From the NCBI RefSeq assembly GCF_032595075.1, contig NZ_CP118735.1, positions 710,001 through 774,000 on the forward strand: 64,000 bases of DNA, written 5' to 3'. This document shows, piece after piece, positions 16,199-25,948 of the stretch. The notes beneath the pieces were generated by a model. It was not told where the DNA came from and did not search any database. It was given only the letters and a program-made list of their open reading frames with translations. The DNA is from Streptococcus sp. 29887 (GTDB taxonomy: Bacteria > Bacillota > Bacilli > Lactobacillales > Streptococcaceae). Numbering within the stretch: the first letter of the stretch is position 1; every line of letters begins with the position of its first letter. Both the position numbers and the translations under genes were made by a program.

Positions 16199-16953
16199 TA
16201 AAAATCATCAACAAGACAGTTGAGGCGATGACCCTGCCCTTTACCATTAGTCTGGCAACTGTACAGGAAAGCCAACTAGAAGAGGAGTTGGACAGACTAA
16301 GTTTGGAAATACTGGCTGAGCTAGAACGTTTGGAAGAAAAATTTTCAGCCTTTCGTCCAAGTTCCTTGGTATGTCGTTTTCAAGACGGAGATAGGTCAGT
16401 TTTGTTAGACCAGGAATTTCAGGAAGTCTTTTCCCTAGCAGAAATGGCTCATCAAGAAACAGACGGTGCCTTTGACACCTACTATAAAGGGAGCTATGAT
16501 CCAACTGGTCTGGTCAAGGGCTGGGTGGTTGAAAAAATCTTTCAAAATAAACTCCTACCCTACCTCCAACACCCCGATGTTGAAGCAGTTTGCTTAAATG
16601 GAGGAGGAGATATGCAGTTCTCTACCAAGGAAGTAAGTAGTTTCGTCTGGAAGATTGGCATTGAAAATCCTGATAATCTACAGGAAATCCTTGCTGTATT
16701 TACAGCCAAGAATGGAGCCATTGCCACATCTGGCTACAGCAAGCGAGGACAGCATATCCCATCTCAAAATGATATCCAACAAATAACCTTTATGGATACC
16801 AGTCTGACAAGAGCAGATGTCTGGGCCACAGCTGGATTAAGTATGCCAGAAAACAAATTGGTCCAAGCCATCGCCCGCCACCAACTTAGTGGCTTGTATA
16901 TCAAGTCCCAGCAATTACAATTTTTTCAAAAAGGAGAATTAGTGCGTGATTAA
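16195..16953 (+). CDS. apbE: FAD:protein FMN transferase, ApbE family
   Basis: A 252-residue ApbE-type enzyme. Visible motifs are FSAFRPSS, DPTGLVKGW, LNGGGDMQ and ATSGYSKRG. It transfers FMN from FAD to Thr/Ser in SGAT-type motifs, and the gene just upstream encodes such a target. It overlaps that gene by four bases (ATGA) and the next by eight, so all three are co-translated. It has no signal peptide or lipobox, so it appears cytoplasmic. It is shorter than typical exported ApbE proteins, which exceed 300 residues. Confidence 0.92.
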   Translation: MIKIINKTVEAMTLPFTISLATVQESQLEEELDRLSLEILAELERLEEKFSAFRPSSLVCRFQDGDRSVLLDQEFQEVFSLAEMAHQETDGAFDTYYKGSYDPTGLVKGWVVEKIFQNKLLPYLQHPDVEAVCLNGGGDMQFSTKEVSSFVWKIGIENPDNLQEILAVFTAKNGAIATSGYSKRGQHIPSQNDIQQITFMDTSLTRADVWATAGLSMPENKLVQAIARHQLSGLYIKSQQLQFFQKGELVRD

Positions 16954-18232
16954 GAAAAATAACTATGCTTTAGGATTGGCCTGGATGGTGGCTTTATTCA
17001 TCCTGCCCTTTCCCTTTATCTATACCTTTGTAAGTGGTCTACCGGCAGGTTTTGGTCAAATGAAGGTCAGCATCGCCTTGGGTATCGTGGCTTATGTCTG
17101 GATGCTCTTAGCGCTTTACATTGGAACCAAACCTAAGTGGCTGGATCGGTTGATTGGCCTGCCAGCAGCCTATATGATTCACGGCATTCTCAGCCTGGTG
17201 GCCATTTACTTCTCCTTTATGCATAAGAACCTCTTACCATCTTATGGCTTGATTGAGCAGACTGGTAATATCGCCTTTCTCATCTTCCTGTCCTTAGCCA
17301 TTTATTCAATGGTCTTCATGGCAGGATGGTTAACATCTAGAATTCGTTTCCTTGCTAACCTAAAACGCAAACTGGAAACTACCTTCAAACACGAAGTTTC
17401 TGTATGGCTCCATCGCTTGAACTTGTTGGCAACCTTTTTGATTTTTGTCCATGTCCAGTTAATTGATTATATCCGTGCAAATACCAGCTTTATGGCAGTC
17501 TTCTACTTAGCTTCTGGCTTTGTATTCCTGTCATATCTCTGGGCCAAATTCAAGCCAAATGCAAAAGGCTACACGGCTAAATTAGTCGAAAATCGTGAAA
17601 TTGCTGACAATATTCACGAATTACAAATTCAATTACCTAAAGGCAAGGCTACTAAATTGAGAGCGGGTGACTTCGTCTTTATCTCCTTCCCAGGTCTTAA
17701 GGGCTTGGCTGAGCCCCATCCCTTCTCCCTTGTAAATGCCCCTGATGCAAATGATCAGATTACACTGGCTATTCGTGGAGATGGGGACTTTACCCGTACC
17801 TTACAAACTGTTGCAGCTCCAGCTCGTATTCGAGTGGACGGTGGCTACGGTATGTTCCAAACGGTAGTTGAAGATCAGCAGCCAAAAAATATCATCATGA
17901 TTTCAGGTGGTATTGGTATTACACCTTTGTTGTCGCTAATTGATAAGTTCCCAACAATTGATACAACAGTCTTTCATGGTGCAACTACTGAGGCAGCCCT
18001 GATTTACGAAGAAAAATTCAAATCTTGGGAAGCTGAGAGAGAGAATTTCAAGGCAGTCCGAAAAATCGGTGCCTTTGAAGAAGCAGAAGTTTTGTCCGCA
18101 TTGCCTCATGACTTTGATGAATTGACAGTCTTGGTTTCAGGACCTCCTGTTATGGCTCGTTACTGGATCAAGACCTTGGCAAAAAATGGGGTCCCTAAAA
18201 CTCAAATTTTCTATGAGGAATTTGGTTGGTAA
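16946..18232 (+). CDS. NOX/ferric-reductase-type heme-flavin oxidoreductase (SpNOX-like)
   Basis: A 428-residue protein with six membrane helices then FAD and NAD(P)H domains. His79/His93 and His156/His169, spaced 14 and 13 residues on two helices, match the bis-heme ligand pattern of NOX enzymes and ferric reductases. HPFSLVNAP is the FAD motif, GGIGITPLLS the nucleotide motif, and the chain ends in an aromatic residue (EEFGW), as in SpNOX. It should move electrons from cytosolic NAD(P)H across the membrane, to oxygen, iron or the flavinylated partner. GTG start overlapping apbE, with AAGGAG upstream. Confidence 0.88.
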   Translation: MIKKNNYALGLAWMVALFILPFPFIYTFVSGLPAGFGQMKVSIALGIVAYVWMLLALYIGTKPKWLDRLIGLPAAYMIHGILSLVAIYFSFMHKNLLPSYGLIEQTGNIAFLIFLSLAIYSMVFMAGWLTSRIRFLANLKRKLETTFKHEVSVWLHRLNLLATFLIFVHVQLIDYIRANTSFMAVFYLASGFVFLSYLWAKFKPNAKGYTAKLVENREIADNIHELQIQLPKGKATKLRAGDFVFISFPGLKGLAEPHPFSLVNAPDANDQITLAIRGDGDFTRTLQTVAAPARIRVDGGYGMFQTVVEDQQPKNIIMISGGIGITPLLSLIDKFPTIDTTVFHGATTEAALIYEEKFKSWEAERENFKAVRKIGAFEEAEVLSALPHDFDELTVLVSGPPVMARYWIKTLAKNGVPKTQIFYEEFGW

Positions 18233-18271
18233 GTTTATCTTGCCTTCTCATTAGAAAGTCTTATATATTGT

Positions 18272-18304
18272 AAAGTCGGTTTCTCAAGGGAACTGACTTT
18301 TTTA
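18272..18304 (+). terminator. Terminator of the electron-transfer operon
   Basis: AAAGTCGGTTTC (18272-18283) pairs with GGAACTGACTTT (18289-18300), including two G-U pairs, followed by a T-run. Confidence 0.75.
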
Positions 18305-18327
18305 ATGCACACAAACATACTAAGATT

Positions 18328-18499
18328 AGTAGTGAGGAAATCTCCGACGGGAGAAAGTACTCACTACTTTTTCTTTATGATAAAGTAGAGGTGTCTTGTT
18401 AAGTCGTAGGGCTTTTTGACGCTAGACGTCGCAACAAAAACTGGCAAGACACCTGTTTTAGAAAGAATGTTATCAAAGTATGTGGGACGCCAGACGTCG
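18328..18499 (+). ncRNA. Probable bridge-RNA region of the IS110 element
   Basis: The non-coding stretch 5' of the transposase folds into two nested structures. Stem 1: AGTAGTGAG (18328-18336) pairs with CTCACTACT (18360-18368), enclosing TCTCC/GGAGA. Stem 2: AGGTGTCTTG (18389-18398) pairs perfectly with CAAGACACCT (18445-18454) around a 46-base internal loop. A near-repeat, GACGCYAGACGTCG, occurs at 18418-18431 and 18486-18499. Known IS110 elements encode a structured bridge RNA in this position. The assignment here is inference from position and fold. Confidence 0.5.
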
Positions 18500-18556
18500 A
18501 GTATTGAAAATGACATCACTAAAACAAGGAATCATTCAAGACAAAGAGGTAATATC

Positions 18557-19759
18557 ATGCGTGCAGTTTTTGGGATTGATGTGAGTAAGGCAAGTTCAGA
18601 AGTGACCATTCTAGTCAATGGTGAGAAAGTTCATGGCTATACCATGTCCAATGACGCCATCGGCTTTGCTCGGCTACTTGGCGATTTGAAAACCGTCCAT
18701 AAGCCAGAAATCATCTTTGAAGCAACAGGTGTCTACTCTCGTCGTCTTCAAGCTTTTCTGGATGAACATAGCTACGCTTATACACGGCTTAATCCCTTAG
18801 AAGCTAAGAAGCAACTGGATAGCTTGCGTGTGCGGAAAACAGATCAAATTGACGCCGAAAAACTGGCTCAATCTCAATTTGTACTGAATCGTAAACCCAC
18901 TTATGTCCAAGAAGAAGTCTACCAAAACTTGCGGGATCTCAGCCGTTTCTATCAGAATCTGACCGAGGATATTGTTCGAGCTAAAAACCGTCTGCACAAG
19001 GTCTTACAAGTCACTTTTCCTGAATTGGAAACTATCTTATCAACACCATCTGGCGAGCAATACTGGAACCTGGTCATAGCTTTTCCTTGCAAGGACTTCG
19101 TTCTTGAGTTAAGCAAGGATAAACTCTCAGAAATCATTCGTCAGTCCACCTCAAAACGGATTTCGGACAAGCGTGTGGCGTATTTAGCTGAGAAGTTGAT
19201 AGCACTAGCTAATCAATCTTACTGTGCCGTCAAGAAAACCTCTCCAATACTAGAAGAGGTGCGTTACTATGCAAAAGAATTGCTTCGGCTTTCTGAACAG
19301 AGACAAGCTGTCCTAGACCAAATGGTGGAACTAGCTCAGCCATTACCTGAATATGACATTCTGCTCTCTATTCCTGGAATAGCTGAGACTACTGCAACAA
19401 GTATTATTGGTGAACTGGGAGATATTCGCCGTTTTCAGTCTGCCAATCAAATCAATGCCTTTATCGGTATTGACCTGAGACACTATGAATCGGGTAACTT
19501 TTTAGCTAAGGAACACATTACCAAGCGTGGCAATCCCTACGCTAGAAAGATTCTGTTCAAATGTATTCACAATATCGCTTCAGCTAGTCACACCAATCCT
19601 TGCCATATCGCCGACTTTTATGAGAAACGAAAAAGACAATCGCAAACGACTTCTACAAAGCCGCACACGATTGCCTCCATACATCGTCTCATTCGGACAA
19701 TGTATTACCTCATAACGCATAACAAACTTTACGATTACACTTTAACTCAAAATCAGTAA
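18557..19759 (+). CDS. IS110-family transposase (DEDD)
   Basis: A 400-residue recombinase. The RuvC-like N-terminal domain has FGIDVSK (Asp8), FEATGVY (Glu55) and TDQIDAEKL (Asp96, Asp99), the DEDD set. The C-terminal transposase_20 domain has LLSIPGIAETTATSIIGELG and then RHYESGNF, with Ser312 as the candidate catalytic serine. It is full length and apparently intact. ATG 18557 follows AAAGAGGT; the open frame extends farther upstream but covers the structured non-coding region. Confidence 0.92.
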   Translation: MRAVFGIDVSKASSEVTILVNGEKVHGYTMSNDAIGFARLLGDLKTVHKPEIIFEATGVYSRRLQAFLDEHSYAYTRLNPLEAKKQLDSLRVRKTDQIDAEKLAQSQFVLNRKPTYVQEEVYQNLRDLSRFYQNLTEDIVRAKNRLHKVLQVTFPELETILSTPSGEQYWNLVIAFPCKDFVLELSKDKLSEIIRQSTSKRISDKRVAYLAEKLIALANQSYCAVKKTSPILEEVRYYAKELLRLSEQRQAVLDQMVELAQPLPEYDILLSIPGIAETTATSIIGELGDIRRFQSANQINAFIGIDLRHYESGNFLAKEHITKRGNPYARKILFKCIHNIASASHTNPCHIADFYEKRKRQSQTTSTKPHTIASIHRLIRTMYYLITHNKLYDYTLTQNQ

Positions 19760-19782
19760 GATTGTTTATGCAATATTATTGT

Positions 19783-19844
19783 AACACCTTATCAAAAATT
19801 TTCAACATAAGGTGTTAATTTCGTGTACTCTTTTTTACACGAAA
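19783..19844 (+). repeat. Two consecutive perfect hairpins after the IS110 transposase
   Basis: AACACCTTAT (19783-19792) pairs with ATAAGGTGTT (19807-19816). TTTCGTGTA (19819-19827) pairs with TACACGAAA (19836-19844). They may terminate transcription or mark the IS end. Between here and 20196 I see no gene. Confidence 0.7.
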
Positions 19845-20196
19845 CTTTAGTCCAAAAGAAAACAATTTCCTTATTTTGACTATTGAACTCAAAATATTTT
19901 TCATCAAATACCTTGATAGGCTTGACAAATGGTAGAAAAAAGCCCTGCCTGAGAGGCTGGACCTAGGAAATTCTATGAAAGAGGAATGTTAGAATTGGAA
20001 TAAGCTACTACACATGGCGTAAAAAATAGAAAGGAAGAAACCTATTTCAATTCTAAAGATGTAAGAATATACACTTACCATTCCTCAGTTGATAGTATAA
20101 CATAAAACTATATAGAATTCCAATATTTTTACCCCCTTTTTTTTTTAATTATCGACACAAATTCATGAAAAGCCTATTTTATGCATATTTTGAATA

Positions 20197-20234
20197 ATAG
20201 AAAAGAAGTTGATGGTGGTCAACTTCTTTTCTAT
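20197..20234. terminator. Sixteen-bp perfect hairpin between the IS110 element and the DUF975 gene
   Basis: ATAGAAAAGAAGTTGA (20197-20212) pairs perfectly with 20219-20234 around TGGTGG. It resembles a strong bidirectional terminator. The remainder of 19850-20329 is AT-rich with no supported gene. Confidence 0.65.
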
Positions 20235-20329
20235 CCCTGTTTATAAACTATTTCTTTAGGGAACTTTATACTTGTATCCCTACAAAAGAAATGCATATTT
20301 TATAAAAAATAGGTTGTGTTATCGTTAGA

Positions 20330-21178
20330 TTATTCATAAACGTAGTTCATTTTTTGGGCCTGATCATCTAAAATTCCTTCGTGGAAGTAAGATTGGGCTA
20401 AATAGTGGTAAGGCCAGACATATAGACCGGCTAGGCCAAAGGTGATGACGATAAGCGCAAACCAACCGATAAAGGACAAATCCAATACAAAACGCTTGAA
20501 TTTGTATCCTTTCATCAATTTTCTACTGGCCTTGATAATGGAAAAGGCTCCAGTGTATTCCTCCCGCTCCAACTGTTCGAATAGGATAAATTCAACTTGA
20601 GAGTAGGCATAAATTTGCGGAATATAGATAGCAAGTCCAATGATGGTCAGGAAGATACCGCTAATAAGTAAAATCCCCAGTAAGGCTAGAAGATCTTGAG
20701 GAAGGAGATTTGGGTCGGTCGAACCTGTTGATAGAATGATTGTAGCGGTGACGGTGGTGCTACCAATAATTAAACCAAGCCCAAGATAGAAGATCAAGCC
20801 CCACAGGAAGAGAAGGAAACTCTTCAAAATATAGGTCTTGAACACCTTTCCAAAATCCTTATGTGAAAAAATGCTGATGCAGTCCTTAAATGAGGTGGCC
20901 TGTTTGATATTCTTTGTGACTTGAAATAAGGTCCAAAGGACAGATAGCTGAAGCAAGCCTAAAAGCAAGCCGTAGAAAAATGGAAACAAGGAGGTAGAAA
21001 AGAGGTAGCCCGGACTAGCAATGTCTTCGGGTGTCAGGCCAACAAGACTATTGCGAGAAGCAGAGAATAATTGAACGATAACAGATAGAATAACGGGAAT
21101 AGCTGCTACTTGATAGATACCATCTGTATGATGAATGGTCTGGCGAGCTTTTTCCCTAATCTCAAAAATTGTAAACAT
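20330..21178 (-). CDS. DUF975-family membrane protein
   Basis: A 282-residue protein with about six membrane helices. It begins FEIREKARQTIH and contains FKDCISIFSHKDFGKVFKTY and SRKLMKGYKFKRFVLDLSFIGW, all typical of DUF975 proteins of unknown function. AAGGAGG precedes ATG 21178. It is divergent from tgt. Confidence 0.88.
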   Translation of the reverse strand: MFTIFEIREKARQTIHHTDGIYQVAAIPVILSVIVQLFSASRNSLVGLTPEDIASPGYLFSTSLFPFFYGLLLGLLQLSVLWTLFQVTKNIKQATSFKDCISIFSHKDFGKVFKTYILKSFLLFLWGLIFYLGLGLIIGSTTVTATIILSTGSTDPNLLPQDLLALLGILLISGIFLTIIGLAIYIPQIYAYSQVEFILFEQLEREEYTGAFSIIKASRKLMKGYKFKRFVLDLSFIGWFALIVITFGLAGLYVWPYHYLAQSYFHEGILDDQAQKMNYVYE

Positions 21179-21283
21179 CTACATAACCTCCTTACTCAAC
21201 ATTGTAACATAATTCTAAGTGACAAGAAAGTATTTTTTTGATAGACTGGAATATGCTGTGGAAATTGGTTGTTTTTTGTAAAA

Positions 21284-21312
21284 TTGACTAATTGACCATA
21301 CAAGATTAAATT
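21284..21312 (+). promoter_or_regulatory. tgt promoter
   Basis: -35 TTGACT (21284-21289), 17 bases, then -10 TAAATT (21307-21312), ahead of GGAGG and the ATG at 21345. Confidence 0.6.
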
Positions 21313-21332
21313 CCTAGGACTGTTTTTCCTAG

Positions 21333-22487
<1,155 letters not shown>

Positions 22488-22495
22488 ATAAAAAT

Positions 22496-22524
22496 GACCT
22501 CCTACAAAATAGTGGGAGGTTCTC
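22496..22524. terminator. Bidirectional terminator between tgt and pepQ
   Basis: ACCTCCTAC pairs with GTGGGAGGT around AAAATA, with Ts on the plus side. It lies between two convergent genes. Confidence 0.75.
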
Positions 22525-22527
22525 TTT

Positions 22528-23613
22528 TTATACATCAAAATACAAGAGTTCTTTCGGCGTCTTGGTAAAGACTTCAAAGCCGTTTTTAGTCACATAGCCA
22601 CAGTCTTCAATGCGTACACCGACTTTTCCAGGAATGTAGATACCAGGCTCAACAGAGAAGCACATGCCTTCTTCGATAACCAAGTCATTTCCTTCCATAA
22701 TAGATGGGAACTCGTGGACACTCATGCCCAAACCATGTCCAAGACGGTGGTTGAAGTAGTCACCATAACCTGCTTTTTCAATGACAGAGCGAGCAGCGTA
22801 GTCAATCTCCCCAGCAGTCACGCCCGGCTTGATCATCTCCACCGCAGCCATGTGGGCCTCAAGGGTCAGGTTATAGATGTCTTTTTTGAACTGGTCTGGC
22901 TTGCCGACAGCTACTGTCCGTGTCATATCAGAGGTATAGCCCAGGGTTTCGACACCTAGGTCGAACAATAGCAGAGCGTTATTTTCGATTTTATTTGTCG
23001 ATGGAATACCGTGTGGGTTTGCAGCATTGTTACCTGTCAAGACCATGGTATCAAAACTCATCTTGGAAATGCCCTGTTTTTTCATCTCAAATTCAATCTG
23101 AGCAATGATGTCTGTTTCCGTCACATCGAGGGAGATATTGTCAAAACCAACCTGCATAGCCTTGTCCGCAAACTCACCAGCCACCAACATTTTTTCAATC
23201 TCATCACGGGACTTGATCAATTTCATGGTATTGATAAGCGGAGTAATGTCCGTAAAGGCTTGATTGAAAATGGACTGCAAACCGTGGTAACGGGTCAGGT
23301 TCAAATTGTCAAACTCAGCACCGATGGCAGAGAATGTTTTCTGCGGTAGCTTGCTCTTGATAACCTGCCACGGATTTTCAGAATCCATATAGCCAGCCAC
23401 AGGGAAGTCAACGGTCGCTACTGCACGCTCCACATCCAAGGCTGGAAGGAAGAGGAGGGGGTCGTGGTCGGGCATGACAAAGAGCATCATGTGGCGTTCG
23501 TGTGGATCACTGTGGTAGCCAGTCAGGTAGTAGATACTGACTGGATCTGAAAAGATAGCCAGGTCCAATTTGTTGGTTTCAAGGTAGGATGTTACATGAT
23601 TAAGTTTTGACAT
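22528..23613 (-). CDS. pepQ: Xaa-Pro dipeptidase
   Basis: A 361-residue M24 metallopeptidase cleaving X-Pro dipeptides in the cytoplasm. Metal ligands are visible in LLFDLGVETLGYTSDMTRT (two Asp), GHGLGMSVHEFPS (His) and the two C-terminal Glu motifs (CFSVEPGIYIPG, GVRIEDCG). An N-terminal creatinase-like domain is present. It is divergent from ccpA, as in many Gram-positive bacteria, sharing the catabolite-response region between them. Confidence 0.95.
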   Translation of the reverse strand: MSKLNHVTSYLETNKLDLAIFSDPVSIYYLTGYHSDPHERHMMLFVMPDHDPLLFLPALDVERAVATVDFPVAGYMDSENPWQVIKSKLPQKTFSAIGAEFDNLNLTRYHGLQSIFNQAFTDITPLINTMKLIKSRDEIEKMLVAGEFADKAMQVGFDNISLDVTETDIIAQIEFEMKKQGISKMSFDTMVLTGNNAANPHGIPSTNKIENNALLLFDLGVETLGYTSDMTRTVAVGKPDQFKKDIYNLTLEAHMAAVEMIKPGVTAGEIDYAARSVIEKAGYGDYFNHRLGHGLGMSVHEFPSIMEGNDLVIEEGMCFSVEPGIYIPGKVGVRIEDCGYVTKNGFEVFTKTPKELLYFDV

Positions 23614-23728
23614 GTGGGCACCTTTCTATTTTTGGGAAATTGTGTTGAAATTTTCGTTTATTATATAGACTATTGTTTCAAAAAATGAAAAAAATTGCAA
23701 GTATTATCAAAAAAATCCCCTTTTTCTC

Positions 23729-23757
23729 TTGAAAGTGGTTTCAAAAAGTGATACACT
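23729..23757 (+). promoter_or_regulatory. ccpA promoter with overlapping cre site
   Basis: -35 TTGAAA (23729-23734), 17 bases, -10 TACACT (23752-23757). The near-palindrome TGAAAGTGGTTTCA (23730-23743) overlaps the -35 and matches the cre consensus at 13 of 14 positions. Binding by CcpA would give autoregulation. Confidence 0.65.
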
Positions 23758-23818
23758 AGAATTGGGTGAAAGCGTAATTTTCATAAAATAGAAAAGAAAA
23801 AGAAAGGAAGTAACGTCG

Positions 23819-24823
23819 ATGATGAATACTGATGATACGGTAACGATTTATGACGTGGCCCGTGAAGCAGGCGTATCCATGGCAACAGTATCGCGTGTTG
23901 TGAATGGGAATAAAAATGTCAAGGAAAATACTCGTAAGAAAGTATTGGAAGTGATTGACCGCTTGGACTATCGTCCAAATGCGGTAGCTAGGGGATTAGC
24001 AAGTAAGAAAACGACAACAGTGGGGGTTGTCATTCCAAATATTGCTAATGCTTATTTTGCGACCTTGGCTAAAGGGATTGATGATATTGCGGATATGTAT
24101 AAGTACAATATTGTCCTTGCCAATAGCGATGAAAATGATGAGAAGGAGATTAACGTAGTCAATACCCTCTTCTCTAAACAGGTGGATGGTATCATTTTCA
24201 TGGGCTATCATTTGACAGACAAGATTCGTGCTGAGTTTTCACGTTCTCGGACACCGATCGTTTTAGCAGGTACAGTGGATTTAGAACACCAGTTGCCAAG
24301 TGTCAACATTGACTATGCAGCGGCGAGTGCGGATGCTGTCCATCTCCTTGCTAAAAACAACAAGAAAATTGCCTTTGTATCAGGTCCGCTTGTGGACGAC
24401 ATCAATGGTAAGGTTCGTCTAGCAGGCTACAAGCAAGGATTGAAGGACAATGGTATTGACTTCAACGAAGGTCTTGTTTTCGAGTCTAAGTACAAGTATG
24501 AAGAAGGCTACGCCCTGGCAGAACGTATTCTAAATGCAGGAGCAACAGCAGCCTATGTTGCTGAAGATGAGATTGCAGCAGGTTTGTTAAATGGTATTAG
24601 CGACAAGGGAATTAAGGTACCAGAGGAATTTGAAATTGTGACTAGTGATGATTCTTTGGTTACAAAATTCACCAGTCCAAATCTAACCTCTATCAACCAG
24701 CCACTCTATGATATTGGTGCCATTGCTATGCGGATGTTGACCAAAATCATGCACAAGGAAGACTTGGATAACCGCGAAGTTATTCTTAACCACGGTCTTA
24801 AAATCCGTAAGTCTACCAAGTAA
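23819..24823 (+). CDS. ccpA: Catabolite control protein A
   Basis: A 334-residue LacI-family regulator. The helix-turn-helix TIYDVAREAGVSMATVSRVV is followed by the hinge YRPNAVARGLASKKT, then a ligand-binding core that contacts HPr-Ser-P. It controls carbon catabolite repression through cre sites. GGAAG ribosome site. The tandem ATGATG start could use either codon. Confidence 0.95.
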   Translation: MMNTDDTVTIYDVAREAGVSMATVSRVVNGNKNVKENTRKKVLEVIDRLDYRPNAVARGLASKKTTTVGVVIPNIANAYFATLAKGIDDIADMYKYNIVLANSDENDEKEINVVNTLFSKQVDGIIFMGYHLTDKIRAEFSRSRTPIVLAGTVDLEHQLPSVNIDYAAASADAVHLLAKNNKKIAFVSGPLVDDINGKVRLAGYKQGLKDNGIDFNEGLVFESKYKYEEGYALAERILNAGATAAYVAEDEIAAGLLNGISDKGIKVPEEFEIVTSDDSLVTKFTSPNLTSINQPLYDIGAIAMRMLTKIMHKEDLDNREVILNHGLKIRKSTK

Positions 24824-24836
24824 TAGCTACAAAGAG

Positions 24837-24896
24837 AGACCATCATGCTTGATGTTGAGGCCAAGTCCAAGGCATCTAAGCTGATGGTCTTTTTAT
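24837..24896 (+). terminator. ccpA terminator
   Basis: AGACCATCA (24837-24845) pairs with TGATGGTCT (24882-24890), followed by five Ts. Confidence 0.8.
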
Positions 24897-24936
24897 AAAT
24901 CCTTGGTTTTGGATAGGAAAAATGGTCAAAAAGGGA

Positions 24937-24942
24937 TATAAT
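24937..24942 (+). promoter_or_regulatory. -10 element giving a probable leaderless glycosyltransferase mRNA
   Basis: TATAAT ends seven bases before ATG 24950 and there is no ribosome site. The -35 is weak. Confidence 0.5.
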
Positions 24943-24949
24943 ATAGAGT

Positions 24950-25948
24950 ATGAAGGTTTTATTGTATCTTGAAGGAAAAACAGTTTTAGAAAAATCGGGT
25001 ATCGGTCGGGCTCTTCATCATCAGATGGAAGCCTTGGATATGGCTGGTATTCCCTATACGACCGATTTATTGGGGGACTATGATGTGGTTCATATCAATA
25101 CCTACGGTCCTCGCTCCTGGTTCTTGCTTCATGCAGCCAAGCGTCGTGGGAAAAAGGTCATTTTACACGGACATTCGACCAAGGAAGATTTCCAAAATTC
25201 CTTTATTGGCTCCAATTTTCTAGCTCCCTTGGTTGGGAAGTATTTGACCAGTATGTACCAGAAAGCTGACTTTATTATTACTCCCTCCGCCTATTCAAAA
25301 AAGCTAATCCAGTCTTATGGAGTGACTACTCCGATTGTTGCAGTATCAAATGGAATTGATTTGGATAAGTATAAGAAAGATCCCCATAAGGAAGCTGTGT
25401 TTAGGGAGCATTTTGGCATTGAGGAAGGTCAGCCAGTTGTTGTCTGCGCAGGTCTTTACTTCCGCCGGAAAGGAATTGAGGACTTTGTCAAGGTTGCAGA
25501 GAAGATGCCTCATGTCCGCTTTATTTGGCTGGGTTCTATCAATAAATGGATGATTCCGTCCTATATTCGCAAGATTGTAGAAGGTGACCATCCGGCTAAT
25601 GTTGAGTTTCCTGGTTATTTTAAGGGGGCAGTTTTTCAGGGTGCAATGAGCGGAGCGGATGCCTTTTTCTTTCCTTCTCACGAAGAAACGGAAGGGATTG
25701 TAGTTCTGGAAGCTCTTGCCAGCCGCCAGCATGTCGTACTGCGAGATATTCCTGTCTATGAAGGCTGGATTGATGAAACCAGTGCAGAGTTGGGGCAAAC
25801 GGTGGATGATTTCGTTGCCTCTATTCAAAAGATTTTAGATAAGCAAGTAGATAAACGAGAAGCGGGCTATCAAGTCGCCGTTAGTCGATCAATTGATCAA
25901 GTTGGTCATCAATTGGTAGAGGCCTATCGTCAAGTATTGGAGATGTAG
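24950..25948 (+). CDS. cpoA: GT4 glycosyltransferase, CpoA-like glycolipid synthase
   Basis: A 332-residue GT4 enzyme with a short N-terminal domain (SGIGRALHHQMEAL) and donor-site motif HEETEGIVVLEALAS. It resembles pneumococcal CpoA, which adds galactose to glucosyl-diacylglycerol. The donor sugar is inferred from that resemblance. It acts at the inner face of the membrane. It is followed with no gap by a second glycosyltransferase (TAG then ATG), so the pair should make di-glycosyl-diacylglycerol, the usual lipoteichoic acid anchor. Confidence 0.82.
   Translation: MKVLLYLEGKTVLEKSGIGRALHHQMEALDMAGIPYTTDLLGDYDVVHINTYGPRSWFLLHAAKRRGKKVILHGHSTKEDFQNSFIGSNFLAPLVGKYLTSMYQKADFIITPSAYSKKLIQSYGVTTPIVAVSNGIDLDKYKKDPHKEAVFREHFGIEEGQPVVVCAGLYFRRKGIEDFVKVAEKMPHVRFIWLGSINKWMIPSYIRKIVEGDHPANVEFPGYFKGAVFQGAMSGADAFFFPSHEETEGIVVLEALASRQHVVLRDIPVYEGWIDETSAELGQTVDDFVASIQKILDKQVDKREAGYQVAVSRSIDQVGHQLVEAYRQVLEM

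Larger units (their letters stand above)
18320..19850 (+). mobile_element. IS110-family insertion sequence (ends not defined)
   Basis: It consists of the transposase gene plus flanking structured non-coding DNA. IS110 elements lack long terminal inverted repeats, so I cannot place exact ends, and the limits given are approximate. It separates the electron-transfer operon from the DUF975 gene. Confidence 0.65.

Noticed and set aside
18416..18556. 47-codon N-terminal extension of the IS110 transposase
   Set aside because: The region is a structured non-coding segment, and the DEDD domain of the family starts at MRAVFGIDVSK.
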